Of a DNA stretch of 64,000 bases, positions 9,687 to 19,843 are shown piece after piece. The notes under the pieces are model-generated. The model had not been told where the DNA came from, searched no databases, and worked only from the letters and a program-made list of their open reading frames with translations. Position numbers and translations under genes: made by a program. The stretch is from Schaalia canis (GTDB lineage: Bacteria > Actinomycetota > Actinomycetes > Actinomycetales > Actinomycetaceae), in contig NZ_RQZF01000009.1 of the NCBI RefSeq assembly GCF_003858455.1, positions 80,936 to 144,935 of the forward strand, written 5' to 3'. Positions within the stretch are counted from its first letter, which is position 1. Each line of letters begins with the position of its first letter.

Positions 9687-9882
9687 GCCTTTAAGGGTGC
9701 CATAAATTGTGCGGAAAACGCTCCTTCCACAGCAATGCTCGGCACATGTCACATATTCGTCTATTTCCAGGTAATCCCCGTGATGAATGGGCGAAGTTCA
9801 CAGCGCCCCACAGGGCTATTTACGTGAGGCGGTATTAGGATGGAGCGTCATTAAAACCGTCCCGCCCCGACCAGGAGCCCTA
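9687..9882. promoter_or_regulatory. Divergent spacer etfB / glgX
   Basis: 196 nt without a convincing gene; it should hold the promoters of both operons. TATTAGGAT at 9833-9841 is a possible -10 for glgX, but no -35 stands out. GGAAGGAG (rc of 9722-9729) reads toward etfB but is too far from its start to serve it. No obvious operator palindrome seen. Confidence 0.35.
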
Positions 9883-12129
9883 ATGTTTACCGCCCATCCT
9901 TTGACTGTGCCTAATCCTTTGCCAGAGAAGCTGGGTGTGCACTACCAAGATGGTGCACTCAACATTGCTGTGGTGGCAACGCATGCGACCTCCGTGGACT
10001 TTTGCGTCTTCCCTGGTGGCGATCTCTCCCACGAGGAACGCTATACCCTGCTTGGTCCCGACAATGGCGTGTGGCATGGCCGTCTCGAAGGCTATGGAGT
10101 TGGGACCCGCTACGGTTTCCGCGTTGACGGACCTTGGGATCCTGACTCGGGCCTCTTCCACAACCCTGCCAAGCTTCTCATTGATCCCTACGCGCGTGGG
10201 CTTGACGGTGAGGTGAATGTCTCTCCCGAAATTTACGCCCACGTTGTCAACTCCGACCTGGCCCCCACCTCACAGCCTCCTTCACGCTCGGAGCTTGATT
10301 CAGCGGGCCATGTTCCCTTCTCCGTTGTTGTTGATTCCTCCTTCCCTATTGCGTCCAAACCGCGCACGCCTTGGAAGGACACTGTCCTGTATGAGATCCA
10401 TGTCAAGGGTTTCACTCAAGAGATGCCTGAGGTGCCCGCCGACTTGCGCGGCACCTACGCTGGCTTGGCTCATCCCGCTTCAATCGCCCACATGAAGAGC
10501 CTTGGCATCACCGCCGTTGAACTCCTTCCGGTTCACGTCAAGCACGAGGAAACCTTCCTCACCACTCGCGGGTTAACGAACTATTGGGGATACTCCACAC
10601 TCAACTTCTTTTCCCCTGAAGCCTCATACGCCACCGCCATCGCACAAGAGCGCGGCCCGCAGGCCGTCGTTGATGAGTTCCGTGGCATGGTGTCGATCCT
10701 GCACCAGGCAGGTATTGAGGTCATCTTGGACGTGGTCTACAACCACACCTGTGAAGGCAATAATGACGGCCCCTCATTGTCGTGGCGAGGCCTGGATAAT
10801 TTCGTCTACTACCGTCATTCGGCCGAACGCCCCCGTCACATCGTGGATGTTACGGGATGCGGTAACACGGTGGCTGTTGACCACGGACGCGCTATGCAGA
10901 TGGTGTTGGACTCCCTGCGCTACTGGTCCGAAGAGATGGGCGTTGACGGTTTCCGCTTTGATCTTGCGGCGACGCTTGGCCGTTTTGCTGACGGCTATAC
11001 TCCCGCGCACCCCTTGTTGATGGCGATTGCCACCGACGCTACCCTGAGCCTGGATAAGCTCATTGCTGAACCGTGGGATGTGGGCATGGGAGGCTGGCAG
11101 ACCGGTAATTTCCCTCCGCCTTTCTCGGAGTGGAATGACCGTTTCCGTGACTCAGTCCGTAACTTCTGGCTGGTGGATATGCGCGAGCTCGCTGCCGGAC
11201 GCTGCGCCCCCGGGCCTAACGATCTTGCGACACGCTTGCAGGGTTCAGAAGACCTCTTCGGTAATGGGGTGGGCTACCTGCGTGGACCCCGCGCCTCGGT
11301 GAACTTTGTGACAGCTCATGACGGTTTCACTCTGTCAGACCTCACCTGCTTTGATCACAAGCACAATATGGCTAACCTCGAAGAAAACCGTGATGGCACG
11401 AACGATAATCGCTCGTGGAATCACGGTATTGAGGGCACAACCTCTCGAGGGCCCGTTGATGGTGTTCTTAACCCCGACATTGCAGAACTCATCGAGGACC
11501 TGATGCCGACGCGTTTGCGTACTCGCCGTAATATTCTCGCCACGCTTTTGGTGGCAGCGGGTACGCCAATGATTCTTGGTGGCGACGAAATCTGCCGCAC
11601 CCAGTTTGGTAATAACAATGCTTACTGCCAGGACAATGAGATTTCCTGGGTGGATTGGACACTCGATCAAGCGCAGCGCGATATGTTCGATACCACGCGT
11701 TGGCTGCTTTACCTGCGCCGCCACTTCCCTGCACTGCGTCCCGATGATTTCGGCAAGGGGCAAGCGCTCAATGGTGATTCCATTCCTGACGTGTCCTGGT
11801 GGACTGCTGAAGGTGAACGTATGCCCGACCACGGGTGGGGAGAGCAACACAACCGCGTCTTCCAGCTCATGCGTTCTGGCCAGCACTGGGGTGGGGATGA
11901 TGCCCTCATTGTCATCAACGGCACCCTTGAGCCCCGCACAGTCCAATTCCCTGTTGGGCACAAGAAGGGATGGAGTATCGCCTTCGACTCGGCGTGGACG
12001 ACACCTCTTGATGGTGGTATTGACGTCAATGCTTTGGACGGGCACACCACTCCTGAGTTCAAGATGCTCAAGAGCGATAAGACAAGCATCCAGTTAGAGC
12101 CTCAGTCGGTGGTAATTCTGCTCTCGTGA
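9883..12129 (+). CDS. glgX: Glycogen debranching enzyme GlgX
   Basis: GH13 isoamylase-type enzyme that hydrolyses alpha-1,6 branches of glycogen; 748 residues, cytoplasmic. An N-terminal CBM48-like domain (about 1-160) precedes the TIM barrel. Conserved regions are visible: DVVYNHTCEGN (region I), DGFRFDLAATLGR with the nucleophile Asp (II), LIAEPWDVGMGGWQ with the acid Glu (III) and NFVTAHDGFTLSDL with the transition-state Asp (IV); GGDEICRTQFGNNNAYCQDNE is typical of isoamylase/GlgX. AGGAG at 9873-9877 supports the start at 9883. The neighbouring glgE and glgB suggest glycogen turnover. Confidence 0.95.
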   Translation: MFTAHPLTVPNPLPEKLGVHYQDGALNIAVVATHATSVDFCVFPGGDLSHEERYTLLGPDNGVWHGRLEGYGVGTRYGFRVDGPWDPDSGLFHNPAKLLIDPYARGLDGEVNVSPEIYAHVVNSDLAPTSQPPSRSELDSAGHVPFSVVVDSSFPIASKPRTPWKDTVLYEIHVKGFTQEMPEVPADLRGTYAGLAHPASIAHMKSLGITAVELLPVHVKHEETFLTTRGLTNYWGYSTLNFFSPEASYATAIAQERGPQAVVDEFRGMVSILHQAGIEVILDVVYNHTCEGNNDGPSLSWRGLDNFVYYRHSAERPRHIVDVTGCGNTVAVDHGRAMQMVLDSLRYWSEEMGVDGFRFDLAATLGRFADGYTPAHPLLMAIATDATLSLDKLIAEPWDVGMGGWQTGNFPPPFSEWNDRFRDSVRNFWLVDMRELAAGRCAPGPNDLATRLQGSEDLFGNGVGYLRGPRASVNFVTAHDGFTLSDLTCFDHKHNMANLEENRDGTNDNRSWNHGIEGTTSRGPVDGVLNPDIAELIEDLMPTRLRTRRNILATLLVAAGTPMILGGDEICRTQFGNNNAYCQDNEISWVDWTLDQAQRDMFDTTRWLLYLRRHFPALRPDDFGKGQALNGDSIPDVSWWTAEGERMPDHGWGEQHNRVFQLMRSGQHWGGDDALIVINGTLEPRTVQFPVGHKKGWSIAFDSAWTTPLDGGIDVNALDGHTTPEFKMLKSDKTSIQLEPQSVVILLS

Positions 12130-12139
12130 GTTGGCCTAT

Positions 12140-12145
12140 TAGACT
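12140..12145 (+). promoter_or_regulatory. -10 box of leaderless trpS
   Basis: TAGACT is followed by exactly 6 nt and then the GTG start of trpS, with no Shine-Dalgarno sequence. Transcription would start at or next to the GTG, only 22 nt past the glgX stop. Confidence 0.6.
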
Positions 12146-12151
12146 ATTCGG

Positions 12152-13252
12152 GTGAGCACTTCCGAAGATATTTTGGCTAATTCAACAAACGAGGCATCCC
12201 TGGCGCGTTCTCGCGCTCGCAGTGCAGAGATTGACGCCGCTATCGACACCGATCCCAGCCGTTTCCGTATGCTGACGGGCGATCGCCCAACGGGTCGGCT
12301 GCATCTGGGCCACTATTTTGGCACCCTGCACAACCGCGTGATCTTGCAAGACCGCGGAGTGGATACCTGGGTTCTTGTCGCTGACTACCAGGTGATTACC
12401 GACCGTGACGGCGTGGGGCCCATCCGCGAGCGCGTTCTGGGTTTGGTTGCCGACTATCTGGCGGTCGGCCTTGATCCTGAGCGCACGACGATCTTTAATC
12501 ACTCTGCGATTCCGGCTCTCAACCAGTTGATGCTGCCTTTCTTGTCGCTGGTCACTGAGTCGGAGCTTCACCGTAACCCCACAGTCAAAGCCGAGTTGGA
12601 GGCCACGGACGGTCGAGCTATGTCTGGCCTGATGCTGACCTACCCTGTTCATCAGGCTGCCGACATCTTGTTCTGCAAGGCCAATATTGTGCCTGTCGGC
12701 CAGGATCAGCTCCCCCACTTGGAACAGTCGCGTCTGATCGCGCAGCGTTTCGATAAGCGCTACGGTCGCGTTGATCCTGAACATCCCGTGTTCCCCCGCC
12801 CCGATGCGCTTTTGTCTGAGGTGCCGCTGCTGTTGGGGACTGACGGGGCAAAGATGTCGAAGTCACGTGGAAACACCATTGAGTTGGCTATGACAGCCGA
12901 TGAGACGGCCAAGATTTTGCGTAAGGCAAAGACGGACGCTGATCGTGTCATCACCTTTGACCCGGTGAATCGCCCTGAGGTGTCGAACCTTTTGATGATG
13001 GCGTCCATGGCAACGGGCGAGGCTCCCGAAGCGATCGCTGAGCGCATTGGTGATGGCGGTGGCGGCGTCTTGAAGGCGACCGTGACCGAGGCTCTCAATG
13101 ACATGCTGGCCCCCATTCGTGCCCGCCGTGCGGAGCTGGTAGCAAACGAGGATTACCTGCTGTCCGTTCTGGCTGCCGGTAATGAAAAGGCCACTGCTCA
13201 GGCCGAGGCGACCCTGAATGAGGTTCGCCAGGCCATGCAGATGGTGTACTAA
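12152..13252 (+). CDS. trpS: Tryptophanyl-tRNA synthetase
   Basis: Class I aminoacyl-tRNA synthetase charging tRNA-Trp, 366 residues. The HIGH-type motif is TGRLHLGHYFG and the KMSKS loop is GTDGAKMSKSRGN; VPVGQDQLPHLEQSR is the conserved dimer/ATP segment. The N-terminus carries about 35 polar residues before the catalytic fold. Start GTG at 12152 fits a TANNNT box 6 nt upstream and a leaderless mRNA. A long imperfect inverted repeat follows the stop. Confidence 0.96.
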   Translation: MSTSEDILANSTNEASLARSRARSAEIDAAIDTDPSRFRMLTGDRPTGRLHLGHYFGTLHNRVILQDRGVDTWVLVADYQVITDRDGVGPIRERVLGLVADYLAVGLDPERTTIFNHSAIPALNQLMLPFLSLVTESELHRNPTVKAELEATDGRAMSGLMLTYPVHQAADILFCKANIVPVGQDQLPHLEQSRLIAQRFDKRYGRVDPEHPVFPRPDALLSEVPLLLGTDGAKMSKSRGNTIELAMTADETAKILRKAKTDADRVITFDPVNRPEVSNLLMMASMATGEAPEAIAERIGDGGGGVLKATVTEALNDMLAPIRARRAELVANEDYLLSVLAAGNEKATAQAEATLNEVRQAMQMVY

Positions 13253-13274
13253 GTGCAGGCTTAAAGGGAGGAGG

Positions 13275-13329
13275 CCGCTTTCTGTTGGCGACACTGCGAG
13301 AGCAACGTAAAGGTGTCAACAGAGAGCGG
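13275..13329. terminator. Long imperfect inverted repeat between trpS and the hydrolase
   Basis: CCGCTTTCTGTTG (13275-13287) pairs with CAACAGAGAGCGG (13317-13329) with one mismatch, and the stem continues outward as AGGAG/CTCCT with one bulge. The loop is 29 nt. Probably a trpS terminator; no T-run. Confidence 0.45.
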
Positions 13330-13396
13330 CTCCTGCCATATCAAGTGGCCTCCACTGAGCCTTGCTTAGCAAGAAGGTTAGAGGAAGGAGCATGGT

Positions 13397-14440
13397 GTGG
13401 AGCTGCAGGATTTTTATACACGCCTAACACGCCACTTCGATCGGTCGGCACACACATGGCAACCGCAAGTCGCGGTTTCGGCGCCCCATCGGGGCATCAA
13501 CTTTCATTACGGGCCTCGTGACATCCCTTTTCACGGGACAAGCGTAGGCAAGCTCGTCACAGCGGCCTGCGTCATGCAGCAGGTGGACAATGGTGCCTTA
13601 ACGCTCGATACCCCGATTGCCAGCGTCCTTGCTTCTGCCGAGCTTGAGGGACTGTTCGCTGCGGGACATCTTTATGAGGTCACCATTGAGCACCTCCTGA
13701 CCCACACCTCGGGTGTCAATGACTACTTCGATGGACGGGCCAGGGGCGGCAAACTCAGCAAACGTGCCCTTGCTGACCTGGAACGAAAATGGTCACCTCA
13801 CGATCTGCTTAATCACACTCGTACCAATCAACGGCCCGTCGGCAAGCCAGGACAACGCTTTTTCTATAGCGATACCGGTTTTGTTCTGCTCGGGCGCATC
13901 CTTGAAGAGACCAGCGGTCTGCCCCTTGAGACTCTCTTCCACGAGAGGGTGTTTTCTCCTTTAGAGATGACAAGTGCCTTCATGCCCTACCGCTCATCCC
14001 CACATCAGGGCGGGAGCAGCCTTGCGCCCATGTGGCTAGGAAAAACACGAGTAGACCTTTCCCCGGCGCTGACTCTGGATTGGGCCGGCGGAGGCATTGC
14101 TGCTACGCCAAACGACTTCGTTCGTCTTATTCGGGGCCTTCGAAATGGAACCTTGGTGTCGCAAGAGTCGTGGGAGCGGATGACGATCCTGCGAAACCGT
14201 TTCCGCGTAGGTCTGCGCTATGGGGCAGGCACCATGATCGTTAATTTTGCGGAGTTGTCCCCCTGGGCACGCAATTGGCCACGCCTTGGTGGACATTTGG
14301 GAGTGAGTGCCGCACATGTATGGCACGATCCCGTTCACGACGCAGATATTGTCATTAACTTCGGCTCAACCGCCGCTATGCGCCCAAGTTTTCGCGCACT
14401 TTACGAGGTGGTGGGAGCCTTGCGTTCCCTCAATTCGTAG
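13397..14440 (+). CDS. Beta-lactamase-related serine hydrolase
   Basis: Penicillin-binding-protein/class C beta-lactamase fold, about 347 residues. TSVGKLVTA contains the SxxK nucleophile motif, FFYSDTGFVLLGRIL the YxN-type motif (here Y-S-D rather than Y-S-N) and GGHLGVSA the HxG triad element. LLTHTSGVNDYF is a family hallmark. No signal peptide or lipobox is seen, so it is probably a cytoplasmic esterase or peptidase rather than a resistance enzyme. The GTG start at 13397 is preceded by AGGAAGGAG. Unrelated to its glycogen-gene neighbours as far as can be seen. Confidence 0.82.
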   Translation: MELQDFYTRLTRHFDRSAHTWQPQVAVSAPHRGINFHYGPRDIPFHGTSVGKLVTAACVMQQVDNGALTLDTPIASVLASAELEGLFAAGHLYEVTIEHLLTHTSGVNDYFDGRARGGKLSKRALADLERKWSPHDLLNHTRTNQRPVGKPGQRFFYSDTGFVLLGRILEETSGLPLETLFHERVFSPLEMTSAFMPYRSSPHQGGSSLAPMWLGKTRVDLSPALTLDWAGGGIAATPNDFVRLIRGLRNGTLVSQESWERMTILRNRFRVGLRYGAGTMIVNFAELSPWARNWPRLGGHLGVSAAHVWHDPVHDADIVINFGSTAAMRPSFRALYEVVGALRSLNS

Positions 14441-14488
14441 GTTTAAGGCCAGCCTTTCCTGCCCTCGTACAGGAGCGGCTGCCCTTCG

Positions 14489-14517
14489 TAGACAGGCTGT
14501 TTTCTCGCTTTTAGGGT
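14489..14517 (+). promoter_or_regulatory. Leaderless promoter of the VIT-family gene
   Basis: TAGACA (14489-14494, a near -35), a 17-nt spacer, TAGGGT (14512-14517), then 6 nt to the ATG at 14524. This is the only one of the leaderless set with a recognisable -35. Confidence 0.6.
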
Positions 14518-14523
14518 GGGGGT

Positions 14524-15336
14524 ATGAGTGCAGCACTATCTCCCTCGCAGATGGCTTCGTTGTCGGCCTCGCAAGGCCCCTCAGATGGCCTCGCTACCCA
14601 CGCTGAAAGCACCGCGCGCACTGAAAGCACTGCTCACGCCACGAACGGTGAAAAGCAGCGTTCCGTTGCCTCGCGCCTAAACTGGCTGCGCGCTGGCGTG
14701 CTCGGCGCCAATGACGGCATTGTGTCGATCTCTGGCCTGCTGGTGGGTGTGGCTGCCGTTGACCCGGCGAACACGACGGCGATTGCGTTGGCCGGCGTGG
14801 CCGGTATCGTTGCCGCTTCCTTGTCGATGTCGGTGGGCGAGTACGTGTCGGTGTCAACTCAGTTAGACACTGAGCAAGAACTGGTGCGTAAGCAGTGGTT
14901 AGCGCTCGCTGATAACCCCGCAGCGGAGGAAGCTCGCTTGGCCAAGCTCTGGGTGGATCGAGGCCTGAGCGAGACGACAGCAAAGGCTGTGGCCGCTGAG
15001 CTTTCTGCCCATGATGCCATTGATGCGCATTTGACGACGGAACACAATATTGACCCCGACGATCTGACCAGTCCGTGGGCTGCAGCGATCTCGTCCTTTA
15101 TTGCCTTCGTCATTGGCTCCCTCCTGCCTTTTATCACGATGCTTGTATCGCCGGTGGCGTGGCGTATCGGCGCAACCTTCGTCGCGGTGACGGTGGCTCT
15201 GGCGCTGACCGGCTGGCTCTCGGCATGGTTGGGGCAGGCTCCGCGCCTTAAAGCAACGGCACGCTTGGTTATTGGTGGTGGTGTGGCAATGGGCTTGACC
15301 TACTGGGTTGGCCATCTCTTTGGAGTAAATATCTAG
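14524..15336 (+). CDS. VIT1/CCC1 family iron/manganese transporter
   Basis: A 270-residue membrane protein of the VIT/CCC1 family, which moves Fe2+ or Mn2+ out of the cytosol. NWLRAGVLGANDGIVSISGLLVGVAA is the family's first-helix signature (ANDG with the metal-binding Asp), and SLSMSVGEYVSVSTQLD contains the conserved Met/Glu pair of the second helix. Four to five membrane segments follow. The first 45 residues are Ser/Ala/Thr-rich and not conserved. The ATG at 14524 lies 6 nt after a TANNNT box, so the mRNA is probably leaderless. In bacteria this family usually protects against metal excess. Confidence 0.9.
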   Translation: MSAALSPSQMASLSASQGPSDGLATHAESTARTESTAHATNGEKQRSVASRLNWLRAGVLGANDGIVSISGLLVGVAAVDPANTTAIALAGVAGIVAASLSMSVGEYVSVSTQLDTEQELVRKQWLALADNPAAEEARLAKLWVDRGLSETTAKAVAAELSAHDAIDAHLTTEHNIDPDDLTSPWAAAISSFIAFVIGSLLPFITMLVSPVAWRIGATFVAVTVALALTGWLSAWLGQAPRLKATARLVIGGGVAMGLTYWVGHLFGVNI

Positions 15337-15388
15337 CACCCTGCACACAACCGTGTGCTCTGCCCCACACTCAGGTGCTTCTCAGTAG

Positions 15389-15394
15389 TAGGCT
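15389..15394 (+). promoter_or_regulatory. -10 box of leaderless glgE-glgB operon
   Basis: TAGGCT, then 6 nt, then the GTG start of glgE at 15401. No Shine-Dalgarno sequence is present. Confidence 0.6.
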
Positions 15395-15400
15395 AGTGGG

Positions 15401-17455
15401 GTGAGCGAATTCCATATGACACGTATTCCCGCAGTTGAGCTCTTCCCCACCGTCGAGGGAGGCCGCCTGCCCGCCAAAGCCGCCGAAGGAGAACCCTTCC
15501 CGATCCGCGCTACCGTCTTTCGGGAAGGACACGATGCCTTCGCCGCCGAAGCTGTCCTTGTGACGCCTACCGGAGCTGTCCACTCCCGCACACTGATGCG
15601 CGATATTGCCAAGGGGCTTGACCGCTACGAGGCATGGGTGATGGCCCCCACGCCCGGAGACTGGTCCTTCCGGGTGGACACCTGGGCAGACCCCTACGCC
15701 ACTTGGCGTCACGATGCCACGATCAAAATCAAGGCAGGCATCGATGTTGAGCTCATGTGCGAAGAGGGCGCGCGCCTCATGGAACGCTGCATTGCCGGGA
15801 GGGCGATTGCAAACCCCACCCAGGCTCCTGCTCCCGCTGCCCTGCGTGAGGTGCTGACGGCGGCGGCCTCGTCCTTACGCGACCGCACCCTGACCCCCCA
15901 GCAACGCCTTTCAGCGGGCCTAGCTTCGCAGGTGAAGGCAGCTTTTGCGGCCCACCCCGTGCGTGATCTCCTGGACTCAACCGAGGCCTACCCCCTGGAC
16001 GTGGCACGCTCACGCGCACTGGCAGGCGCCTGGTATGAGATCTTCCCTCGCTCAGCCGGAGCCTTCCAAAAGCCTGACGGCACCTGGGTGTCGGGCACCC
16101 TGCGCGGCGCAACAGAGGACCTGCCGCGTATCGCTTCGATGGGCTTTGACGTCATTTACCTCACCCCCATCCACCCCATTGGTACCACCCACCGCAAGGG
16201 GAAAAACAATACCCTCACAGCCCTTGAAGGCGACCCAGGTTCCCCCTACGGCATTGGTTCTGCCGAGGGCGGCCACGACGCTATCCACCCTGATCTGGGC
16301 ACCTTCGATGACTTCGATGCTTTTGTCGCTCGCGCGAAGGCCAATGGTATGGAGGTCGCCCTTGATCTGGCCCTCCAATGCTCCCCAGACCACCCCTGGG
16401 TCACCCAACACCCCGAATGGTTCAATGTCCGAGCCGATGGAACCATTGCCTATGCGGAAAACCCTCCCAAGAAGTATCAAGACATTTACCCCCTGAACTT
16501 CGACAAGGACCCTGAAGGCTTAGGCGATGCTATTCGTGATGTGATCCAGGTGTGGATCGATCACGGGGTGACGATCTTCCGCGTGGATAACCCCCACACA
16601 AAGCCGCTGAATTTCTGGAAGGACACCCTCGATCACTTCCACGCCACCCACCCCGAAGTCATCTTCCTGGCGGAAGCCTTCACCCGTCCAGCCATGATGC
16701 GCACGCTGGGAGCAATTGGTTTTGACCAGTCCTACACCTACTTCACCTGGCGGGTCGACAAGGACGAGATCATCGACTACCTCACCGAGGTTTCCACCCA
16801 GACCGCCCACCTTATGCGCCCCGCTTTCTGGCCGACCACGCACGACATTTTGACCCCTCAGATGTGGACGGGCGGCACGGCGATCTTCGCTCTGCGAGCA
16901 ATCCTGGCGGCCACGTCCTCACCCACCTGGGGCATCTATTCTGGCTATGAGTTTGTCGAGAATGAGCCTCGACCCGGCTTTGAAGAGCAGAACAATAACG
17001 AAAAGTACGAGTACCGCCCACGCGTATGGGAAGAAGCCGAGACGACAGGTATTCCTCAGCTCTTCACCCTGCTCAATGCCGCGCGGGCGAAGCACCCGGC
17101 CCTGCGGCAGTTGCATCAGATTCGTTTCCACCACACCGACCACCCTGAAATTTTGTGCTTCTCCCGCCAAGTTGATGGACGTTTTACCACCTCGGGTGAG
17201 ACGGACACGGTCATCACCGTCTTGTCATTGAATCCTCACGACACCGTCGAGGGCACGATTGAACTTGATTTGAGTGAAATGGGCGTCGGAGAATCCGGCG
17301 GTCACGGGGATCACCTTGTTGACCTGGTTGATGAACTGGACGGACGCCACTACACCTGGGGAACAAAGAACTGGGTGAGATTGTCGCCCTGGACTCGCCT
17401 GGGGCATATCATGGCAGTAGTGCCGTCCCGCACACATTCCACCTGGGAGGATTAA
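15401..17455 (+). CDS. glgE: Alpha-1,4-glucan:maltose-1-phosphate maltosyltransferase GlgE
   Basis: Extends linear alpha-glucan from maltose-1-phosphate (GH13_3). 684 residues. N-terminal domains N and S (about 1-210) include EGEPFPIRATVFREGHDAFAA; the catalytic barrel holds IYLTPIHPIG, the FRVDNPHTKPLNFW block with the nucleophile Asp, and FLAEAFTRP with the acid Glu. GlgE is common in actinobacteria. Three nt separate it from glgB, which branches the product. The maltokinase/TreS that make maltose-1-phosphate are not in the window. Confidence 0.96.
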   Translation: MSEFHMTRIPAVELFPTVEGGRLPAKAAEGEPFPIRATVFREGHDAFAAEAVLVTPTGAVHSRTLMRDIAKGLDRYEAWVMAPTPGDWSFRVDTWADPYATWRHDATIKIKAGIDVELMCEEGARLMERCIAGRAIANPTQAPAPAALREVLTAAASSLRDRTLTPQQRLSAGLASQVKAAFAAHPVRDLLDSTEAYPLDVARSRALAGAWYEIFPRSAGAFQKPDGTWVSGTLRGATEDLPRIASMGFDVIYLTPIHPIGTTHRKGKNNTLTALEGDPGSPYGIGSAEGGHDAIHPDLGTFDDFDAFVARAKANGMEVALDLALQCSPDHPWVTQHPEWFNVRADGTIAYAENPPKKYQDIYPLNFDKDPEGLGDAIRDVIQVWIDHGVTIFRVDNPHTKPLNFWKDTLDHFHATHPEVIFLAEAFTRPAMMRTLGAIGFDQSYTYFTWRVDKDEIIDYLTEVSTQTAHLMRPAFWPTTHDILTPQMWTGGTAIFALRAILAATSSPTWGIYSGYEFVENEPRPGFEEQNNNEKYEYRPRVWEEAETTGIPQLFTLLNAARAKHPALRQLHQIRFHHTDHPEILCFSRQVDGRFTTSGETDTVITVLSLNPHDTVEGTIELDLSEMGVGESGGHGDHLVDLVDELDGRHYTWGTKNWVRLSPWTRLGHIMAVVPSRTHSTWED

Positions 17456-17458
17456 CCG

Positions 17459-19642
17459 ATGGAGCTGACACCAATTACCGTGGATACGTCCCTGCTTGAC
17501 GCCGTTGCCGCAGGCCACCACTACATGCCGCATGCCGTGCTGGGCGCCCATCTGGGCGAAGACAGCGTCACGATCCGCAGCGTTCATCATCTGGCTGATG
17601 CCGTCGAGATCGTCACCGCTGAAGGTTCCTTCCCCGCCGTTCACGAACGCTCGGGTGTATGGGTGGCGGTACTGCCCCTGACAGTCATCCCCGACTATCG
17701 CGTGCGCGTCACCTACGGGGATCACACCACCGAGGTGGACGACCCTTATCGTTTCCTGCCCACCCTGGGTGAGATGGACACCTACCTCATTTCTGAGGGC
17801 CGCCACGAGGATTTGTGGAAGGTCCTGGGTGCGCGCGTGATGTGCTTTGACGGGGACATGGGCGCTGTCGAGGGTGTTGCCTTCGCCGTATGGGCACCCA
17901 ACGCTCGCGCTGTGCGCGTGGTGGGTGACTTCAACTTCTGGGATGGGACTGCCACCGCCATGCGTTCCCTGGGAGCATCGGGCGTGTGGGAGCTCTTCGT
18001 TCCTGGCGTGACAGTGGGAGCCCGCTATAAGTTCGAGATCCAGGGTCCCGATGGTAACTGGTTCCAAAAGGCTGACCCGATGGCTCGCGCCACGGAGATT
18101 CCTCCGGCTACGGCCTCGGTGGTGACCGACCGTTTCCACGAATGGGAAGACGACGAGTGGATGGCCAAACGCGCCGCCACCAACCCCCATGAGGGCCCGA
18201 TGTCGATCTACGAGGTTCACGTAGGCTCCTGGCGTCAGGGGCTGGGATACCGTGAGCTCGCTGACGAGCTGGTGCCCTATGTGACGAAGATGGGCTTTAC
18301 TCATGTGGAGTTCATGCCCGTGGCCGAGCATCCCTTCGGCGGCTCCTGGGGCTACCAAGTGACCTCCTACTATGCGCCAACCTCACGCTATGGCACCCCT
18401 GATGACTTCCGCTATCTGGTGGATCGCCTGCACCAGGCTGGCATTGGCGTCATCTTGGACTGGGTGCCCGCCCACTTCCCCAAGGATGATTGGGCTCTGG
18501 CACGCTTTGATGGCACTGCCCTGTATGAGGATCCCGACCCACTGCGTGGCGAGCACCCTGACTGGGGCACCTACGTCTTTAACTTCGGCCGCCGCGAGGT
18601 GCGTAACTTCCTGGTCGCTAACGCCCTGTACTGGCTCGAAGAGTTCCACATTGATGGCCTGCGTGTGGATGCAGTGGCCTCGATGCTCTACCTCGACTAC
18701 TCGCGTAATGACGGCCAGTGGCGCCCCAACCAATTTGGTGGACGCGAGAATCTGGAAGCCATTGAGTTCATCCAGGAAGCCAACGCGACCGCCTACCGCG
18801 CCCACCCTGGCATCATGATGATCGCGGAGGAATCCACCGCATGGCCGGGCGTCACGGCACCAACCTCGGGTGGCGGCCTGGGCTTTGGGATGAAGTGGAA
18901 TATGGGGTGGATGAATGACACCCTGCGCTACATGCAAGAAGACCCAGTGAATCGTCGCTGGCACCATGGGGAGTTGACCTTCTCGCTGGTCTACGCTTTC
19001 TCAGAGAACTTCGTTCTGCCGCTCTCTCATGACGAGGTCGTGCACGGTAAGGGGTCGCTGATCAATAAGATGCCCGGCGATAAGTGGCAGCGCATGGCTG
19101 GCCTGCGCGCACTCTTTGCCTACCAGTGGTCCCACCCCGGCAAGCAGTTGCTTTTTATGGGTCAAGAGATTGCCCAGGAGGTGGAGTGGCAGGAGGCTTA
19201 CGGCCTGGACTGGTGGCTGCTTGACCAGCCCGATCATGCTGGGCTCAACCGCCTGGTGGCTGCGTTGAATAAGATCTACACCTCCTCCCCTGCCCTGTGG
19301 GATGACGACTACACCGGCTTTGAGTGGATCGATGCTTCTGACGGGGACCACAATGTCATCTCCTACCTGCGTAAGGGCGCAGTAGAAGATGGCGAGCAGG
19401 ACGTGCTGGTGTGCGTGGCCAACTTCGCGGGTAACCCCCATGAGGGCTACCGCGTGGGCCTGCCCTTTGGGGGTGAGTGGGAGGAAGTCCTCAACACCGA
19501 CGATGTAGCCTTTGGTGGTTCAGGCGTGACCAATGTGGGCACGATCTACGCCGAGCACATCGGCTGGAATGGCCGGGCTCATTCCGTGGAGCTGCGCGTG
19601 CCGCCACTGGGCGCCGTGTGGCTTCGTCCCAAGAAGAACTGA
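17459..19642 (+). CDS. glgB: 1,4-alpha-glucan branching enzyme GlgB
   Basis: Introduces alpha-1,6 branches into glucan; 727 residues. Two N-terminal beta-domains (N1 about 1-100 and CBM48 about 125-220, with [22 protein letters not shown]) precede the GH13_9 barrel: [29 protein letters not shown] (nucleophile Asp), [14 protein letters not shown] (acid Glu) and [15 protein letters not shown]. It follows glgE by 3 nt and is the last gene before a strong terminator. Confidence 0.97.
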   Translation: MELTPITVDTSLLDAVAAGHHYMPHAVLGAHLGEDSVTIRSVHHLADAVEIVTAEGSFPAVHERSGVWVAVLPLTVIPDYRVRVTYGDHTTEVDDPYRFLPTLGEMDTYLISEGRHEDLWKVLGARVMCFDGDMGAVEGVAFAVWAPNARAVRVVGDFNFWDGTATAMRSLGASGVWELFVPGVTVGARYKFEIQGPDGNWFQKADPMARATEIPPATASVVTDRFHEWEDDEWMAKRAATNPHEGPMSIYEVHVGSWRQGLGYRELADELVPYVTKMGFTHVEFMPVAEHPFGGSWGYQVTSYYAPTSRYGTPDDFRYLVDRLHQAGIGVILDWVPAHFPKDDWALARFDGTALYEDPDPLRGEHPDWGTYVFNFGRREVRNFLVANALYWLEEFHIDGLRVDAVASMLYLDYSRNDGQWRPNQFGGRENLEAIEFIQEANATAYRAHPGIMMIAEESTAWPGVTAPTSGGGLGFGMKWNMGWMNDTLRYMQEDPVNRRWHHGELTFSLVYAFSENFVLPLSHDEVVHGKGSLINKMPGDKWQRMAGLRALFAYQWSHPGKQLLFMGQEIAQEVEWQEAYGLDWWLLDQPDHAGLNRLVAALNKIYTSSPALWDDDYTGFEWIDASDGDHNVISYLRKGAVEDGEQDVLVCVANFAGNPHEGYRVGLPFGGEWEEVLNTDDVAFGGSGVTNVGTIYAEHIGWNGRAHSVELRVPPLGAVWLRPKKN

Positions 19643-19682
19643 GCTGACGTTCGGCACCCCTGTGGCGGGTGACCGATCGTTG

Positions 19683-19718
19683 AGGGCGGGTGCGATTCCA
19701 AGCGAACGCACCCGCCCT
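19683..19718 (+). terminator. Intrinsic terminator of glgE-glgB
   Basis: AGGGCGGGTGCG (19683-19694) pairs perfectly with CGCACCCGCCCT (19707-19718), followed by TGTTTATCCCTT. Forty nt after the glgB stop. Confidence 0.8.
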
Positions 19719-19843
19719 TGTTTATCCCTTATGCGGGCAACACGCGTTCTCTCCCCTTGCGGAGGCTTCCCCCCCACAGAAAAGTATGTAAGATTTGAAT
19801 ATATAAACTACTGTGACACATCGGGACGCGAAGGAGCACCCCC

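Noticed and set aside
13397..14440. True antibiotic-resistance beta-lactamase
   Set aside because: No signal peptide, the YxN position reads YSD, and it resembles the broad esterase/peptidase relatives.
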